Assembly: GCA_021737645.1 (NCBI GenBank)
Contig: JAIPDO010000013.1
Span: forward strand, 1-64,000
Length of the DNA stretch: 64,000 nt
Origin: Desulfarculaceae bacterium
GTDB lineage: Bacteria > Desulfobacterota > Desulfarculia > Desulfarculales > Desulfarculaceae
Direction: 5' to 3'
This document shows positions 7,456 through 15,942 of the stretch, in pieces. Within the stretch, counting starts at the first letter, position 1. Every line of letters begins with the position of its first letter. The notes beneath the pieces were generated by a model that saw only the letters and a list, made by a program, of their open reading frames with translations, ran no database searches and had not been told where the DNA came from. The translations under genes and the position numbers were made by a program.

Positions 7456-9324
7456 TTATTCCTGCCCCTCGCCCCCGTCGAACCAATGCTCCACCCGCCA
7501 CACGCCGGGCTCGATGATGGTGCGGCTGTAGGGGCCCAGTTTGCCGAAGACGTTTAGCATGGCCTTGTTGGAGCCGAAGGACACCGCCCAGAATCCGGGC
7601 ACCCCCTTCTTCTTGGCGTAGGCGGTCAGGTGCTCCTGGAGCACCGTGCCCAGGCCGGTGCCCTGGAAGTGGTCGTGCACGGTGTAGGCCACCTCGGCCA
7701 GGCCGGTGGGGTCGCCCAGGCTGTAGCGGCCCACCCCCACGATCTTTTCCTGGCCGCTGGGCCCGGTGGTGGCCACCAGGGCCATCTGCTGGGTGTAGTC
7801 CAGGTTCACCAGGTCTTGGGCCATGGTGTGGGGCAGGGCGCGCACCGGGCGGAAGTAGCGGTTGAAGATCGTCTCGTCGCTGTGGGAGTAGAACAGCTCC
7901 TGCATCAATATCTCGTCGGTGGGCTTTACCGGGCGGATGTGCACCGACACCCCGCCCTTGAGGGCCACCTCGGCCTCGGCCCACTCGGGGTACAGCTCCA
8001 CCTCGGAGATGTGCAGCACCTGGTCCGGGTAGATGTAGGCGTCGGCCTTGGCCTGCATGAGCAGCTGGGCCCGGTGGCGGGGATGGGCGATGTTGATCAG
8101 CGCCAGGGCCCGCTCCCGGATGGAGCGGCCGTGCAGATAGGCCACCCCGTACTCGGTGACCACGTAGTCCACATCGCCCCGGGTGGCGATGACGCCGGCC
8201 CCCTCGGCCAGGTGGTGCACGATGCGGCTGGTGGCCCCGTCCTTGGTGGTGCTGGGCAACACGATTACCGAGCGGCCTCCCCGGCTCATGGCCGCGCCCC
8301 GGATGAAGTCCAGCCTGCCGCCGATGCCCGAATAAAAGTGATAGCCCGCCGATTCCGAGGACACCTGGCCCGAAAGGTCCACCTGCAGGGCGCTGCCGAT
8401 GGAGACCATGTTGTCGTTCTTGGCGATCTCCAGGGGGTTGTAGACCTGGTCGCTGGGCAGGAACAAAAAGTTGGGGTTCAGGTCCACGTAGTCGTACATG
8501 GCCCTGGTGCCGATGCAAAAAGAGCACACCGAGCGGCCGGGCAGGTGGTTCTTGGCCTGGTTGTTTATGACCCCGCTGTCGATCAGCTCCATCATGGCGT
8601 CGGAGACCACCTCGGTGTGCAGGCCCAGGTTGCGCTTGTCCTTCAGGTGGCCCAGCACCCCGTAGGGGATGTGGCCGTAGCCGACGTGAAGGGTGTCGCC
8701 GTCCTTGATGAGCTTGGCCACGCTGGCCGCGATTTTTTCGCCCACCTCTTCAAGGGGGGGGTAGGGGAACTCCATGAGCTCCTCGTCCAGCTCCACGAAC
8801 ACGTCGATGTCGCTTGCCCTGAGGAAGGTGTTGCCCATGGTGCGGGGCATCTTGCGGTTCACCTGGGCGATGACCAGATCGGCGCTCTCCGCCGCCGCCC
8901 GGGACACGTCCACCCCGATGCCCAGGGAGACGTAGCCGTGCTCGTCCGGCGGGCTCACCTGGATCAGGGCCACGTCCAGCTCCAGCTGGCGCGAGGAGAA
9001 CAGCTTGGGGATCTGGTGCATGAACACCGGGGTGTAGTCGGCCCGGGCGCTGGCCACCGCCTGGCGGGTGGAGTGGCCGATGAAAAAGGCGTTGTGCCGG
9101 AAGCGGCGGTCGAAGCGGCGGTCGGTGTACTCGGCCTTGTCCAGGGTCACGAAGTGCAGAATCTGCACGTCGTGCAACTCGTCGGCCCGCTCCATGAGCG
9201 CGGCCACCAGGCCCCGTGGCTCGGCGCAGGAAGACCCCACGAACACCCGCTGCCCCCGCCTGACCGCCTTGACCGCGCGGGCCGGGTCCTTGAGCCGCTG
9301 CTTGTAAATTTCCCGCCAGGACAT
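7456..9324 (-). CDS. Acetyl-CoA hydrolase/CoA-transferase fused to a GNAT acetyltransferase domain
   Basis: 622 aa from ATG 9324 (GGGGGA six bases upstream; an in-frame ATG at 9351 is possible). Residues about 1-430 are a class I acetyl-CoA hydrolase/4-hydroxybutyrate CoA-transferase: N-terminal SSCAEPRGLVAAL, central VGYGHIPYGVL and EVVSDAMMELIDSGV, GSALQVDLSGQVSSES, and the catalytic-glutamate strand YVVTEYGVAYLHGRS. Residues about 460-615 form a GNAT domain with the acetyl-CoA loop HFQGTGLGTVLQEHL. Similar fusions occur in anaerobic Proteobacteria. The likely role is CoA transfer between acyl-CoA and acetate-like acids in the cytoplasm, with GNAT possibly acylating a lysine as feedback; the latter is inference. 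Confidence 0.9.
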   Translation of the reverse strand: MSWREIYKQRLKDPARAVKAVRRGQRVFVGSSCAEPRGLVAALMERADELHDVQILHFVTLDKAEYTDRRFDRRFRHNAFFIGHSTRQAVASARADYTPVFMHQIPKLFSSRQLELDVALIQVSPPDEHGYVSLGIGVDVSRAAAESADLVIAQVNRKMPRTMGNTFLRASDIDVFVELDEELMEFPYPPLEEVGEKIAASVAKLIKDGDTLHVGYGHIPYGVLGHLKDKRNLGLHTEVVSDAMMELIDSGVINNQAKNHLPGRSVCSFCIGTRAMYDYVDLNPNFLFLPSDQVYNPLEIAKNDNMVSIGSALQVDLSGQVSSESAGYHFYSGIGGRLDFIRGAAMSRGGRSVIVLPSTTKDGATSRIVHHLAEGAGVIATRGDVDYVVTEYGVAYLHGRSIRERALALINIAHPRHRAQLLMQAKADAYIYPDQVLHISEVELYPEWAEAEVALKGGVSVHIRPVKPTDEILMQELFYSHSDETIFNRYFRPVRALPHTMAQDLVNLDYTQQMALVATTGPSGQEKIVGVGRYSLGDPTGLAEVAYTVHDHFQGTGLGTVLQEHLTAYAKKKGVPGFWAVSFGSNKAMLNVFGKLGPYSRTIIEPGVWRVEHWFDGGEGQE

Positions 9325-9424
9325 CAGCCATCCCCCGCATGATTTATCCACCTAAACTATCATGCCTGGGGCGCGGGAGAAAGGGCGGGGAAAAGGCCGA
9401 CGGCCACGGGCCAACGGCCCAGGA

Positions 9425-9844
9425 TCAGTCCCGGGGGAGCATCCTGGCAAACACCAGGGCGGACACCAAGCCATAGAAAAACCCGCTGACCGTCCAGATC
9501 AAGATCACCCATTTGGTGACCGGGAAGCAGCTGTAGATCATGACCATGGTGGGTATCACCCCGGCGGCCCAATAGGCGAAGGCGAACTTGACGGCACTGG
9601 TCAGGAAGTTGCTCCCAAGCAGGCCCTTTACCTTGTCCCAGATCCAGGCCAGGGCCAGGCCCAGCAAAAATGGGTAAAGGAAAATGAGCCACATGACCGG
9701 CACGCTCCAGGGCCGGTACAGGGCGGTGTTGTTGTATTGCTCGGCCAGAGTGGGAGACAGCCACGAGGAAATGAAGCTCTGACCCATCAGGATGACCAGT
9801 ATCAGCAGCCCGGCCAGCATCCCTGCTTTGAATCGCCTTTTCAT
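9425..9844 (-). CDS. Small four-helix membrane protein, unknown
   Basis: 139 aa. Four hydrophobic segments: AGMLAGLLILVILMG, VPVMWLIFLYPFLLGLALAW, FAFAYWAAGVIPTMVMIY, and VILIWTVSGFFYGLVSALVF. Short basic N-terminus (KRRFK) suggests it faces the cytoplasm. ATG 9844 is preceded by AGGGGGAACCC. No family recognised. It follows the tail-like cassette on the same strand after about 155 bases with no clear feature between; a holin role was considered but four helices and 139 residues are not typical. Confidence 0.55.
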   Translation of the reverse strand: MKRRFKAGMLAGLLILVILMGQSFISSWLSPTLAEQYNNTALYRPWSVPVMWLIFLYPFLLGLALAWIWDKVKGLLGSNFLTSAVKFAFAYWAAGVIPTMVMIYSCFPVTKWVILIWTVSGFFYGLVSALVFARMLPRD

Positions 9845-10000
9845 TGGGTTCCCCCTATCAGTGCCAGTTAAGCACCATGGTAATGTGCATAAATCGCCTT
9901 GGTCAAGCGGGGAGTGGCCGCCGGTGGAGGAAGGGCCGCCGGCCCGGTGGCTGGTCCGGACCGGCGGCGGGGGAAAGGAGAGGGAAGGCGCTTCGGCGGG

Positions 10001-10204
10001 TCAGGAGGAAAGCAAGCGGGTGAAAATCTCTTGCAGGAGCTTTTTGCCCTGCTGCCAGTTGTCGGCCTCTTCCAAGGCGGCGCACACCGCCTGGGGGCTG
10101 GCCGGGTCGCTCACCACCCAGCGGTCCTTTGACTTGCTGAGCGCCAGGCGGGACTGGGCCTTGGCGGCCTGCGCGGTTTGGGCGCCGGCGCTAGAGCTGG
10201 TCAT
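10001..10204 (-). CDS. Small protein ending the phage-tail-like cassette
   Basis: 67 aa, overlapping the 3' end of the 10191-10637 gene by 14 bases in another frame, which suggests translational coupling. Alanine/serine-rich start, then a helical C-terminus (WQQGKKLLQEIFTRLLSS). No family recognised. Support is its position as last gene of the tightly packed minus-strand cassette and its sensible amino-acid composition; it could be a chance frame. Confidence 0.45.
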   Translation of the reverse strand: MTSSSAGAQTAQAAKAQSRLALSKSKDRWVVSDPASPQAVCAALEEADNWQQGKKLLQEIFTRLLSS

Positions 10205-10637
10205 CTTCCACCGCCGTGATGCCTACCGGCTCGCATCGGTAGGTAATGGAATCGGCTACGCCCACCAAAACCGTGGCGGGGGTAAGCGCGGTGATGGGGC
10301 TAACGGCGCCCACCCCGCCCACCAGGGAAACGGTTTCGCTCTGGCTGCCCACGGTGATCTCCAAGGACTCGGGCGGGTCCTCGCCGGAGACCATGACCGC
10401 CACCACGGCCTGGTCCTGGCCGTCGGCGATGATTTCGCTCTGGTCCGGTATAAGCTCCACCTCCACCTTGGCCACGGCCTGGCCCTGAACCACCCGGTGG
10501 GTGCTCAAGCCAACCTCCTCCGGGGCGTCGATGGACTCCAGGCCCTGGGCCTGCCAGGCCATGACCTGGGGCGGGGTCAGGCAGATGCCCAAGATTTCGC
10601 CGGTAGCCGGGTCATGGGCCACAATTTTGGACTGCAT
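10191..10637 (-). CDS. Phage-tail-like accessory protein
   Basis: 148 aa, ATG 10637 with AAGGAGAAG upstream. It begins QSKIVAHDPATGEILGICL, a pattern I associate with small phage tail or tail-fibre accessory proteins that describe a repeated PTTGEI-type strand, then a beta-rich acidic domain (EVELIPDQSEIIADGQDQAV, an Ig-like or bacterial-Ig start). Eleven bases downstream of the 322 aa gene and overlapping the 67 aa gene. Function is inferred from context only. Confidence 0.6.
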   Translation of the reverse strand: MQSKIVAHDPATGEILGICLTPPQVMAWQAQGLESIDAPEEVGLSTHRVVQGQAVAKVEVELIPDQSEIIADGQDQAVVAVMVSGEDPPESLEITVGSQSETVSLVGGVGAVSPITALTPATVLVGVADSITYRCEPVGITAVEDDQL

Positions 10638-10647
10638 AGTCTTCTCC

Positions 10648-11616
10648 TTATCTCGCCATGCCTTCCGGCAGGGCGAAGCCGTGGAGCCAAAGGGCCATGG
10701 TGCCGCTTCCGTTCCACACGGTTTTATAATTAACTTGCTGGTTATCGCCGGAAAACATGGCCAGGCGTCTGGCGTAGGAGGCCGGGGCGTAGGCTTCGTA
10801 AATCAAATGCTGTTGGCCCGAGGGGCTGGTGCCGTGAGGAGTCATGTAAATCTGGTAGGCCTGGGCGTTGCTCAGGGAAAGGTACAAGGACTGGTGGAAG
10901 AGAAGGCTGCCCAGGGGGGGCAGCCCCACGCTCAGGGCGGTGTCGCCGGTGGCCGGGCTGCTGGTGGACAAAAACATGATGGGCGAGCCCAGCCACAGGT
11001 GGCGGCCATCGCCATAAAATTTGTCCACCCCTCCCGATCCGTCGCTGCGCAGCACCGCGATCACCCGCTCCGTGCCGATGTACCAGGCCTTGTAGGCGTC
11101 GCTCCACTGGGGGGCGGTGGGGTCCAGGGCCATGGCGGTAGCGTCCAGCTCGCTTCCCGAGGCCGGGGCGTACACCTTGAGGTAGAGCCAGGTGAAGGCG
11201 GTGAAGCCGCTTTGGCCGCTCTTGGTCAGGGTGGCCGGAATCTGGTAGAGGCTGCCCCGGATGTCCACCTCGCCGCTGGTCAGGGTGATGACGTTGGCCG
11301 AGGACCAGGCGGGCAGGCACCCGGTGAGGGCCGCGGCCCGGTTGCCGCTCGCGGCTCCGTCCTTGGTGAGCTGGGTCACCGCCCCGCCGTCCGCGCCCCT
11401 AAAGAAAAGCTCGGCCAGGCCGCCGCTTTGCTTGGCGTACAGGGCCGCCTGGTCCGCTTCGGTGTCCGGGTCGGTTTCCTGCACCACCAGGGTGGCCCGC
11501 TGATGCAGGCCCGCGCTGTCGTGCTCGGCCAGCATCAGGCGGTTGAGGGTGTCTTCCTTGGTGGGGTGGCCCGCGCCGACCATCTCCTCGTCGTATTGGA
11601 TTCTCAGGTCCGGCAT
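10648..11616 (-). CDS. Phage tail or structural-like protein
   Basis: 322 aa, ATG 11616 with AGGAGAACG upstream. The N-terminal part has the phrase ADQAALYAKQSGGLAELFFR then GGAVTQLTKDG, which I know from many phage tail or fibre proteins (LYAKD-SG-ELFYR-GxVTQLT). The rest is beta-rich with few charged residues (GSLLFHQSLYLSLSNAQAY; ALWLHGFALPEG), consistent with an extended virion protein. Third gene from the end in the cassette. No enzymatic motifs seen. Confidence 0.65.
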   Translation of the reverse strand: MPDLRIQYDEEMVGAGHPTKEDTLNRLMLAEHDSAGLHQRATLVVQETDPDTEADQAALYAKQSGGLAELFFRGADGGAVTQLTKDGAASGNRAAALTGCLPAWSSANVITLTSGEVDIRGSLYQIPATLTKSGQSGFTAFTWLYLKVYAPASGSELDATAMALDPTAPQWSDAYKAWYIGTERVIAVLRSDGSGGVDKFYGDGRHLWLGSPIMFLSTSSPATGDTALSVGLPPLGSLLFHQSLYLSLSNAQAYQIYMTPHGTSPSGQQHLIYEAYAPASYARRLAMFSGDNQQVNYKTVWNGSGTMALWLHGFALPEGMAR

Positions 11617-11628
11617 ATTCTCGTTCTC

Positions 11629-12837
11629 CTAATAATCGTTGCGGTCCCGGCCGCCTCCGGCCGCCAGGGAGCCGTCGGCCAGGCTCCGCCCGTCGGCCGG
11701 GGCGGCCAGGGTTTTGTAAAGGCCGCTGTCCAAGAGGGTGTAGCCCACGGTCCCGGCGTCCAGGTCCGGCTCCAGGCCCAGCACCCGCACGATCTGGTTC
11801 TTTAAGGGCCGCCCCTGGGGGTCCATCAGCCAGGAGAGGCCCAGGAGCACCGCGTCGCCTTTTTCCAGGGGCAGGTTGGTCAGGGAGTTTTCCCGGCAGG
11901 AGATCACCCGGCGAGGGCGGCCCAATAGCCCCACCAGGCGCTGGGACACGGTGCGAGCCACCGAGGCCAGGCGCACCCAAGACAACTCCAGGGTGGCGGC
12001 GGCCACTCCGTAGAGCCCCTGGGCCCTCAGGTCCTGGGTGTCCAGGCCGTCGAAATAGGCTTGGTATTCCTTGGTGGCGAAATTGTAAGCGTAGTTCACC
12101 GGAGCCCGGTTCACCAGATCGGCCAGCTTGGCCTGCACGCTCACCCCGCTCAGGTCGCCCTGGCGCAGATTGGCCACCACGTCGCTCTCGCTGAGCGAGC
12201 CCGCCCCCAGGTCCAGGAAAACCTTGAGCCTGCCGTTGCCGTCCAACCACCAGGAGCCCAGGAAGTCGGCCAGCACGGCGGTTATCAGGTTGCCCAGGCT
12301 GGCCGGTTTGCCCATCACCCCGGCGGCGGCGTAGCCCAGGGACTCGGCCCGGCCGCGGGTTCGGCTGAAACAGGCCTGGTCCAGTTCTTCGGCCTCGGCC
12401 CCGGCCAGGTTCAGCAGCAGGTCGCGGATGATCTCCACCGGGTTGGCGATGAGCCCGCCCTCCTCGTCGGCCCGGCCCTGGGCCCTCACGGTGAGGGGCT
12501 CCAGCGCCTTGGCGTCCTCGCTAAAGGTGGCGGTGGCGATTACTCCTTGGCCCTGAAAGTCGTGGGCCAGGTCCAGGGTGTAGGCCGAGGCCTCGATCAC
12601 CTGGCCCTCGCGGTCGTACAGGGTCACCGGGTTGCCCGCCTCCACCGGGCGCAGGGCGTGCCCGGCCAGGGCGTAGACAAAGCCGTCCTGGTCCAGGCAC
12701 ACCGCGTCCCACAGCCCGCCGCTGCCGCCCAGGCTCATGTCGCCGTAGACCACGGGCAGCAGAGCGGTGTCCTTGCGGGGGCCGGAATAGTCCCCGGCCC
12801 GTTTAAGCTCCAATGTGGCGCTGAGGTCGATCATCAC
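11629..12837 (-). CDS. Phage tail hub/tip-like protein
   Basis: 402 aa; two adjacent ATGs (12837, 12834), the first overlapping the previous stop as ATGA. N-terminus IDLSATLELKRAG followed by ALLPVVYGDM, resembling the entry segment of tail-tip attachment and baseplate hub proteins. A middle stretch (LGNLITAVLADFLGSWWLD, GRLKVFLDLGAGS) and a later strand-rich part (NQIVRVLGLEPDLDAGTVGYTLLDSGLY) fit hub proteins that define coordinate-like repeats. The assignment is from pattern and position: it lies between a small chaperone-sized protein and a fibre-like protein. Confidence 0.6.
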   Translation of the reverse strand: MMIDLSATLELKRAGDYSGPRKDTALLPVVYGDMSLGGSGGLWDAVCLDQDGFVYALAGHALRPVEAGNPVTLYDREGQVIEASAYTLDLAHDFQGQGVIATATFSEDAKALEPLTVRAQGRADEEGGLIANPVEIIRDLLLNLAGAEAEELDQACFSRTRGRAESLGYAAAGVMGKPASLGNLITAVLADFLGSWWLDGNGRLKVFLDLGAGSLSESDVVANLRQGDLSGVSVQAKLADLVNRAPVNYAYNFATKEYQAYFDGLDTQDLRAQGLYGVAAATLELSWVRLASVARTVSQRLVGLLGRPRRVISCRENSLTNLPLEKGDAVLLGLSWLMDPQGRPLKNQIVRVLGLEPDLDAGTVGYTLLDSGLYKTLAAPADGRSLADGSLAAGGGRDRNDY

Positions 12838-13355
12838 AGGGCCTGCAAGGAGAGGGTGAGTTGGGTCTGTTCCAAACGGTAGGCGCTGACCCTCCCCCGA
12901 AAGCGACGCAGATAGTCCCGGCCGGGAATGCCCGGCCAGCCCACCAACAGCTCCCCGGTCGCGCCCAGGATGTTCTCTCTGGCCTCCAGGCGGCTAAAGG
13001 GCAGGGCTCCGCCGTCGTTGGCCAGAGTCACGGCCATGCTGTCCGCTTCTTCCTGGCGCAGGCTGGCCAACACCTCGCCGCTGGTGGCGGTGAGGGTTTC
13101 GCGCAAATGGCCCAGGGAGAGCACTCTGGCGCCGCGCTCCAAAAGGGTCAGGCTGCCGAGGCCGGCCGAGCGCGCGCCGTCGGCCAAAAACTGGCCGTCG
13201 GCCCTGGTGGGGGCGGCCAGGCCCAGCTCGGCGTCCCTGGGGTGGCGGGCCGCGTAGACCCGCTGGCCAAAGGCGTTGACCAGGCTGAACAACAGCACCG
13301 GCTTTTGCCCCCGGTCCCGGCGGGCCTGGTTGAACTCCTGGCTGATCTCAAGCAT
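12834..13355 (-). CDS. Phage tail-associated protein, unknown
   Basis: 173 aa, start ATG 13355 overlapping the stop of the 720 aa gene by eight bases; its stop overlaps the start of the 402 aa gene. Such overlaps at both ends indicate coupled translation. The chain is mixed alpha/beta (LEISQEFNQARRDRG; KPVLLFSLVNAFGQRVYAAR), with repeated arginine-rich strands and LLVGWPGIPGRDYLRRFRG near the end. It resembles the small proteins that sit between tail-length or fibre genes and the hub in siphophage tail modules, but the family is not recognised. Confidence 0.55.
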   Translation of the reverse strand: MLEISQEFNQARRDRGQKPVLLFSLVNAFGQRVYAARHPRDAELGLAAPTRADGQFLADGARSAGLGSLTLLERGARVLSLGHLRETLTATSGEVLASLRQEEADSMAVTLANDGGALPFSRLEARENILGATGELLVGWPGIPGRDYLRRFRGRVSAYRLEQTQLTLSLQAL

Positions 13356-15510
13356 CGCTCTTCACCACTTCATCCAAACGCAGGCCCAGGCTCCAGCGGC
13401 CGCCGGGGGCTTGCTGGCGGGAAAGCTCCGCGCCGGGCAGGCAATAGATGGTTTGGCCGGGGTCGTCCGCGAAGGCCGTGAAGAACAGGGGGCGCAGGCC
13501 GCCCTCGCCGCCCGCGTGCGCCGCCGCCAGCATGGCCTCGAACCCGGCCACGTCGCTGTCGTCCAGGCGGGCGAACTCAAGCTGGTAAAAAGCGGCCAGG
13601 GCTCCGCTGCTACCGGCCAGCTTGCCCCCGCTGCCGGTCACCAGCTTGCGGGTGGCCGCGCTGCCCCGGCCATAGCCCGCCCGGAAGGTGCGCTGGGGCT
13701 CAAAGCATCCGCCCAGGTAAATGAGGCTGGCCCTGAGCAGGCCCTCGGGGTTGGCCGGGTCGTCCAGCTCCAGCCGCCAGTAGCGAAAGCTCTGATCCAG
13801 GAAGCAGGCCAGGTGGGGCCGGGTGAGCGCCACCGCTTGGCTGTGGGCGGGATGCTCCCAGGGATCCATGATCGCCCGCGGCTCATCGTCCACCCACTTT
13901 GCGAAGAACTTGACCCGGCCCAACCGGCAGGGCATGGCAAGGCCCTCGCCAAGATATATTTTGGGAGCCTGGATATTGTAATCGCCGTCATAGTCGGCCA
14001 AGGCGCCCCAAGTGCCGCCCGCCCCGACCTGATATTGTCCGGCCAGGCCCCACCGGGCGGCGAGCCTGTAAAGGGTTCCTCCCGTCCAGTTCAGGGGGTA
14101 GGAGGGGTAGCCCGTGCCGTGGCACTCCGACCAGATGGTGCCTTTGCCATGATTCAAAACGCTGGGGGCGTTCGCGTTTACCCCGATGATCGGTTTGTTG
14201 AGGCTGGGATAGGTGGAGTAGGCCGCCTCCGGTTTCCATTCGGCCACCAAAGCGCCCTGCCCGCCCGGGGACAACGTCGTTTGAAGCTCGGCGGGCAGGG
14301 GAAAGCTCACCTGGTCGGCGGCGCGGTAGGCCGTGCCGGTGGTGGTGGGGATGTAAGCGGTGGGCGCGTTTCCCGCCTCCAACTGAGCGCCCCAGAGGCA
14401 GGCCTGAGTCCCGCTTGATGTGGCGGCTATCTGGAAGTAGACCAAAGTTTCCGTGGAGCCCTTGCTAAAAGTAAACGAGATCCGCGTCCACTCCCCCACG
14501 CCCAGGGCCTGAGTTTTGGTATTGACCAGCGCAAAACCGGCGGTCCTGGTTCCGAATTGAAGGTTGACTGGGCCATCTATGGCATAAGCCCAAACGGAAA
14601 GGGTGTAATCAACCCCGTCGGTCATGGTGGCGCTTTGGTGGATGTACGCCCCCAGCCCGGAGAGTTGGTCGGCGGTGGGGTTGCCGTCGGGGGCGGCAAA
14701 GGCGTTGGGCGAGACGATTCCGCCATTGGCTACGGACCACGCCGCCTCATGGAAGGATTCGCTGTTGGCCAGCAGGTTGGTGGCGGCGGGCTGGATGGAA
14801 AGCATGCCGTCCTCAAAGCAGCTTTCCCCGGCGGCCGCGTATTTGACCACACCGCCGTCGACATAGGTGCGGGGGGTGTCCCGTCCGTTGGTCCCGTCCT
14901 GGCCCAGGCTGTCGACGAGTAGGCCGCCCTCCGGGTCGAAGCTCCACACCGCTTCGGTGACGGCGGTGGCCTTGAGGGTGATCGTGGCGGCCTCGCTCAG
15001 GTTGTGGTCGGCCAGCACCATGGCCCGCACCGCCTGGGCCTGGCCCAGGTCCGCGCTTATCCACTGCCCGGCGCAGCCCTCGGAGCGCCAGGCGGTGTCG
15101 CGGTCGCGGTCCATGAGCGCCTGAGGCCCCTGGCACCCGGTGGCCAATATGCTCCAGCGGTCGCCCTTGTAAAACTCCTGCCCAGGGCCGGGCACCCACT
15201 TCACGCTCACCCCGTCGGCCAGGGGGGTCAGGCTCACGGAGGTGAGCACGCCGCCACCCTCCCAGGCCCCTGCGCTCTCGCGCTTCCAGCGAAAGGTGGC
15301 CAAGCCAACTTCGGCCCCGGCTTCCACCGAATCAATCTCCACCACCAACACCTGGTCCAAATCGCCGGTGTGCTCCCCGGCGGCAAGGCAGGTGGCCGAG
15401 CCCAGGGCCTCGGCCGCCGGAGAGCCCACCATGCCCGGAAGGGCCGAGGAGACCCCCAGGGCCGAGGGGCCGGAGATGAAGTTATCGAACAAAAAGCGGC
15501 ATGTGCTCAT
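13348..15510 (-). CDS. Large carbohydrate-binding, tail-fibre-like protein
   Basis: 720 aa from ATG 15510 (GGAGGA upstream); the frame is open further but has no start signal. About residues 130-215 look like a discoidin/F5-F8 type-C domain (TAWRSEGCAGQWISADLGQ then AVRAMVLADHNLSEA). Around residue 250 begins a CBM_4_9/fibre-like module (ATNLLANSESFHEAAWS), followed by the phrase QLEAGNAPTAYIPTTTGTA, which is characteristic of phage fibre and tail-spike descriptors. A C-terminal domain ends in a cysteine-poor beta region. First gene of the cassette; together they point to a host- or glycan-recognising tip. Confidence 0.7.
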   Translation of the reverse strand: MSTCRFLFDNFISGPSALGVSSALPGMVGSPAAEALGSATCLAAGEHTGDLDQVLVVEIDSVEAGAEVGLATFRWKRESAGAWEGGGVLTSVSLTPLADGVSVKWVPGPGQEFYKGDRWSILATGCQGPQALMDRDRDTAWRSEGCAGQWISADLGQAQAVRAMVLADHNLSEAATITLKATAVTEAVWSFDPEGGLLVDSLGQDGTNGRDTPRTYVDGGVVKYAAAGESCFEDGMLSIQPAATNLLANSESFHEAAWSVANGGIVSPNAFAAPDGNPTADQLSGLGAYIHQSATMTDGVDYTLSVWAYAIDGPVNLQFGTRTAGFALVNTKTQALGVGEWTRISFTFSKGSTETLVYFQIAATSSGTQACLWGAQLEAGNAPTAYIPTTTGTAYRAADQVSFPLPAELQTTLSPGGQGALVAEWKPEAAYSTYPSLNKPIIGVNANAPSVLNHGKGTIWSECHGTGYPSYPLNWTGGTLYRLAARWGLAGQYQVGAGGTWGALADYDGDYNIQAPKIYLGEGLAMPCRLGRVKFFAKWVDDEPRAIMDPWEHPAHSQAVALTRPHLACFLDQSFRYWRLELDDPANPEGLLRASLIYLGGCFEPQRTFRAGYGRGSAATRKLVTGSGGKLAGSSGALAAFYQLEFARLDDSDVAGFEAMLAAAHAGGEGGLRPLFFTAFADDPGQTIYCLPGAELSRQQAPGGRWSLGLRLDEVVKSDA

Positions 15511-15690
15511 GGAGTCCTCCGCGCTGGGGGCCAGGGGCCCGGCTGCTGTTGATCCAGAGCCTAGGCCAGGCCCCGGCGGAGGCCCACTGCGGCCGCGCAC
15601 AAAAGTATTTCCCCACAGCGCCCCGGCGGTTTGCGCCCGGCGTCCGGCGGCGCTAAGATTGGTGTTTATTTGCCAAAAGGGAGTGGGCGC

Positions 15691-15942
15691 ATGGCCGGAG
15701 ACAAGGCGGTGACCATCTTCAAGACCCCCGGCTGCGGCCGCTGCCGGGCGGCCAAACAATATTTCGCGGCGCGGGGGTTTGCCATCGAGGAGGTGGACGT
15801 GACCGCCTCCATGAGCGCCAAGCGCCGCATGGCCCGCCTGGCCCCCGGCGCGCGGGTGGTGCCGGTCATCGCCTACGACGACGAGGTGGAGGTGGGCTGG
15901 CGTCCCGAGTATTGGTCCAAGCGTCTGGGGGGTGCCTCATGA
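15691..15942 (+). CDS. Glutaredoxin-like thiol protein (CGRC)
   Basis: 83 aa, ATG 15691 after AAAGGGAG. Thioredoxin-fold: VTIFKTPGCGRCRAAKQYF carries a CxxC active site (CGRC), then the beta-alpha unit FAIEEVDVTAS and the cis-proline strand RVVPVIAYDDEVEVGW. Glutaredoxin/NrdH-sized, cytoplasmic disulfide reductase or electron carrier. The stop overlaps the pdxA start (ATGA), so the two are translationally coupled, although no functional link between them is obvious. Confidence 0.85.
   Translation: MAGDKAVTIFKTPGCGRCRAAKQYFAARGFAIEEVDVTASMSAKRRMARLAPGARVVPVIAYDDEVEVGWRPEYWSKRLGGAS

Noticed and set aside
7630..9342. 570-codon plus-strand frame opposite the CoA-transferase
   Set aside because: Low-complexity His/Val/Gly composition caused by codon bias on the other strand; no family motif.
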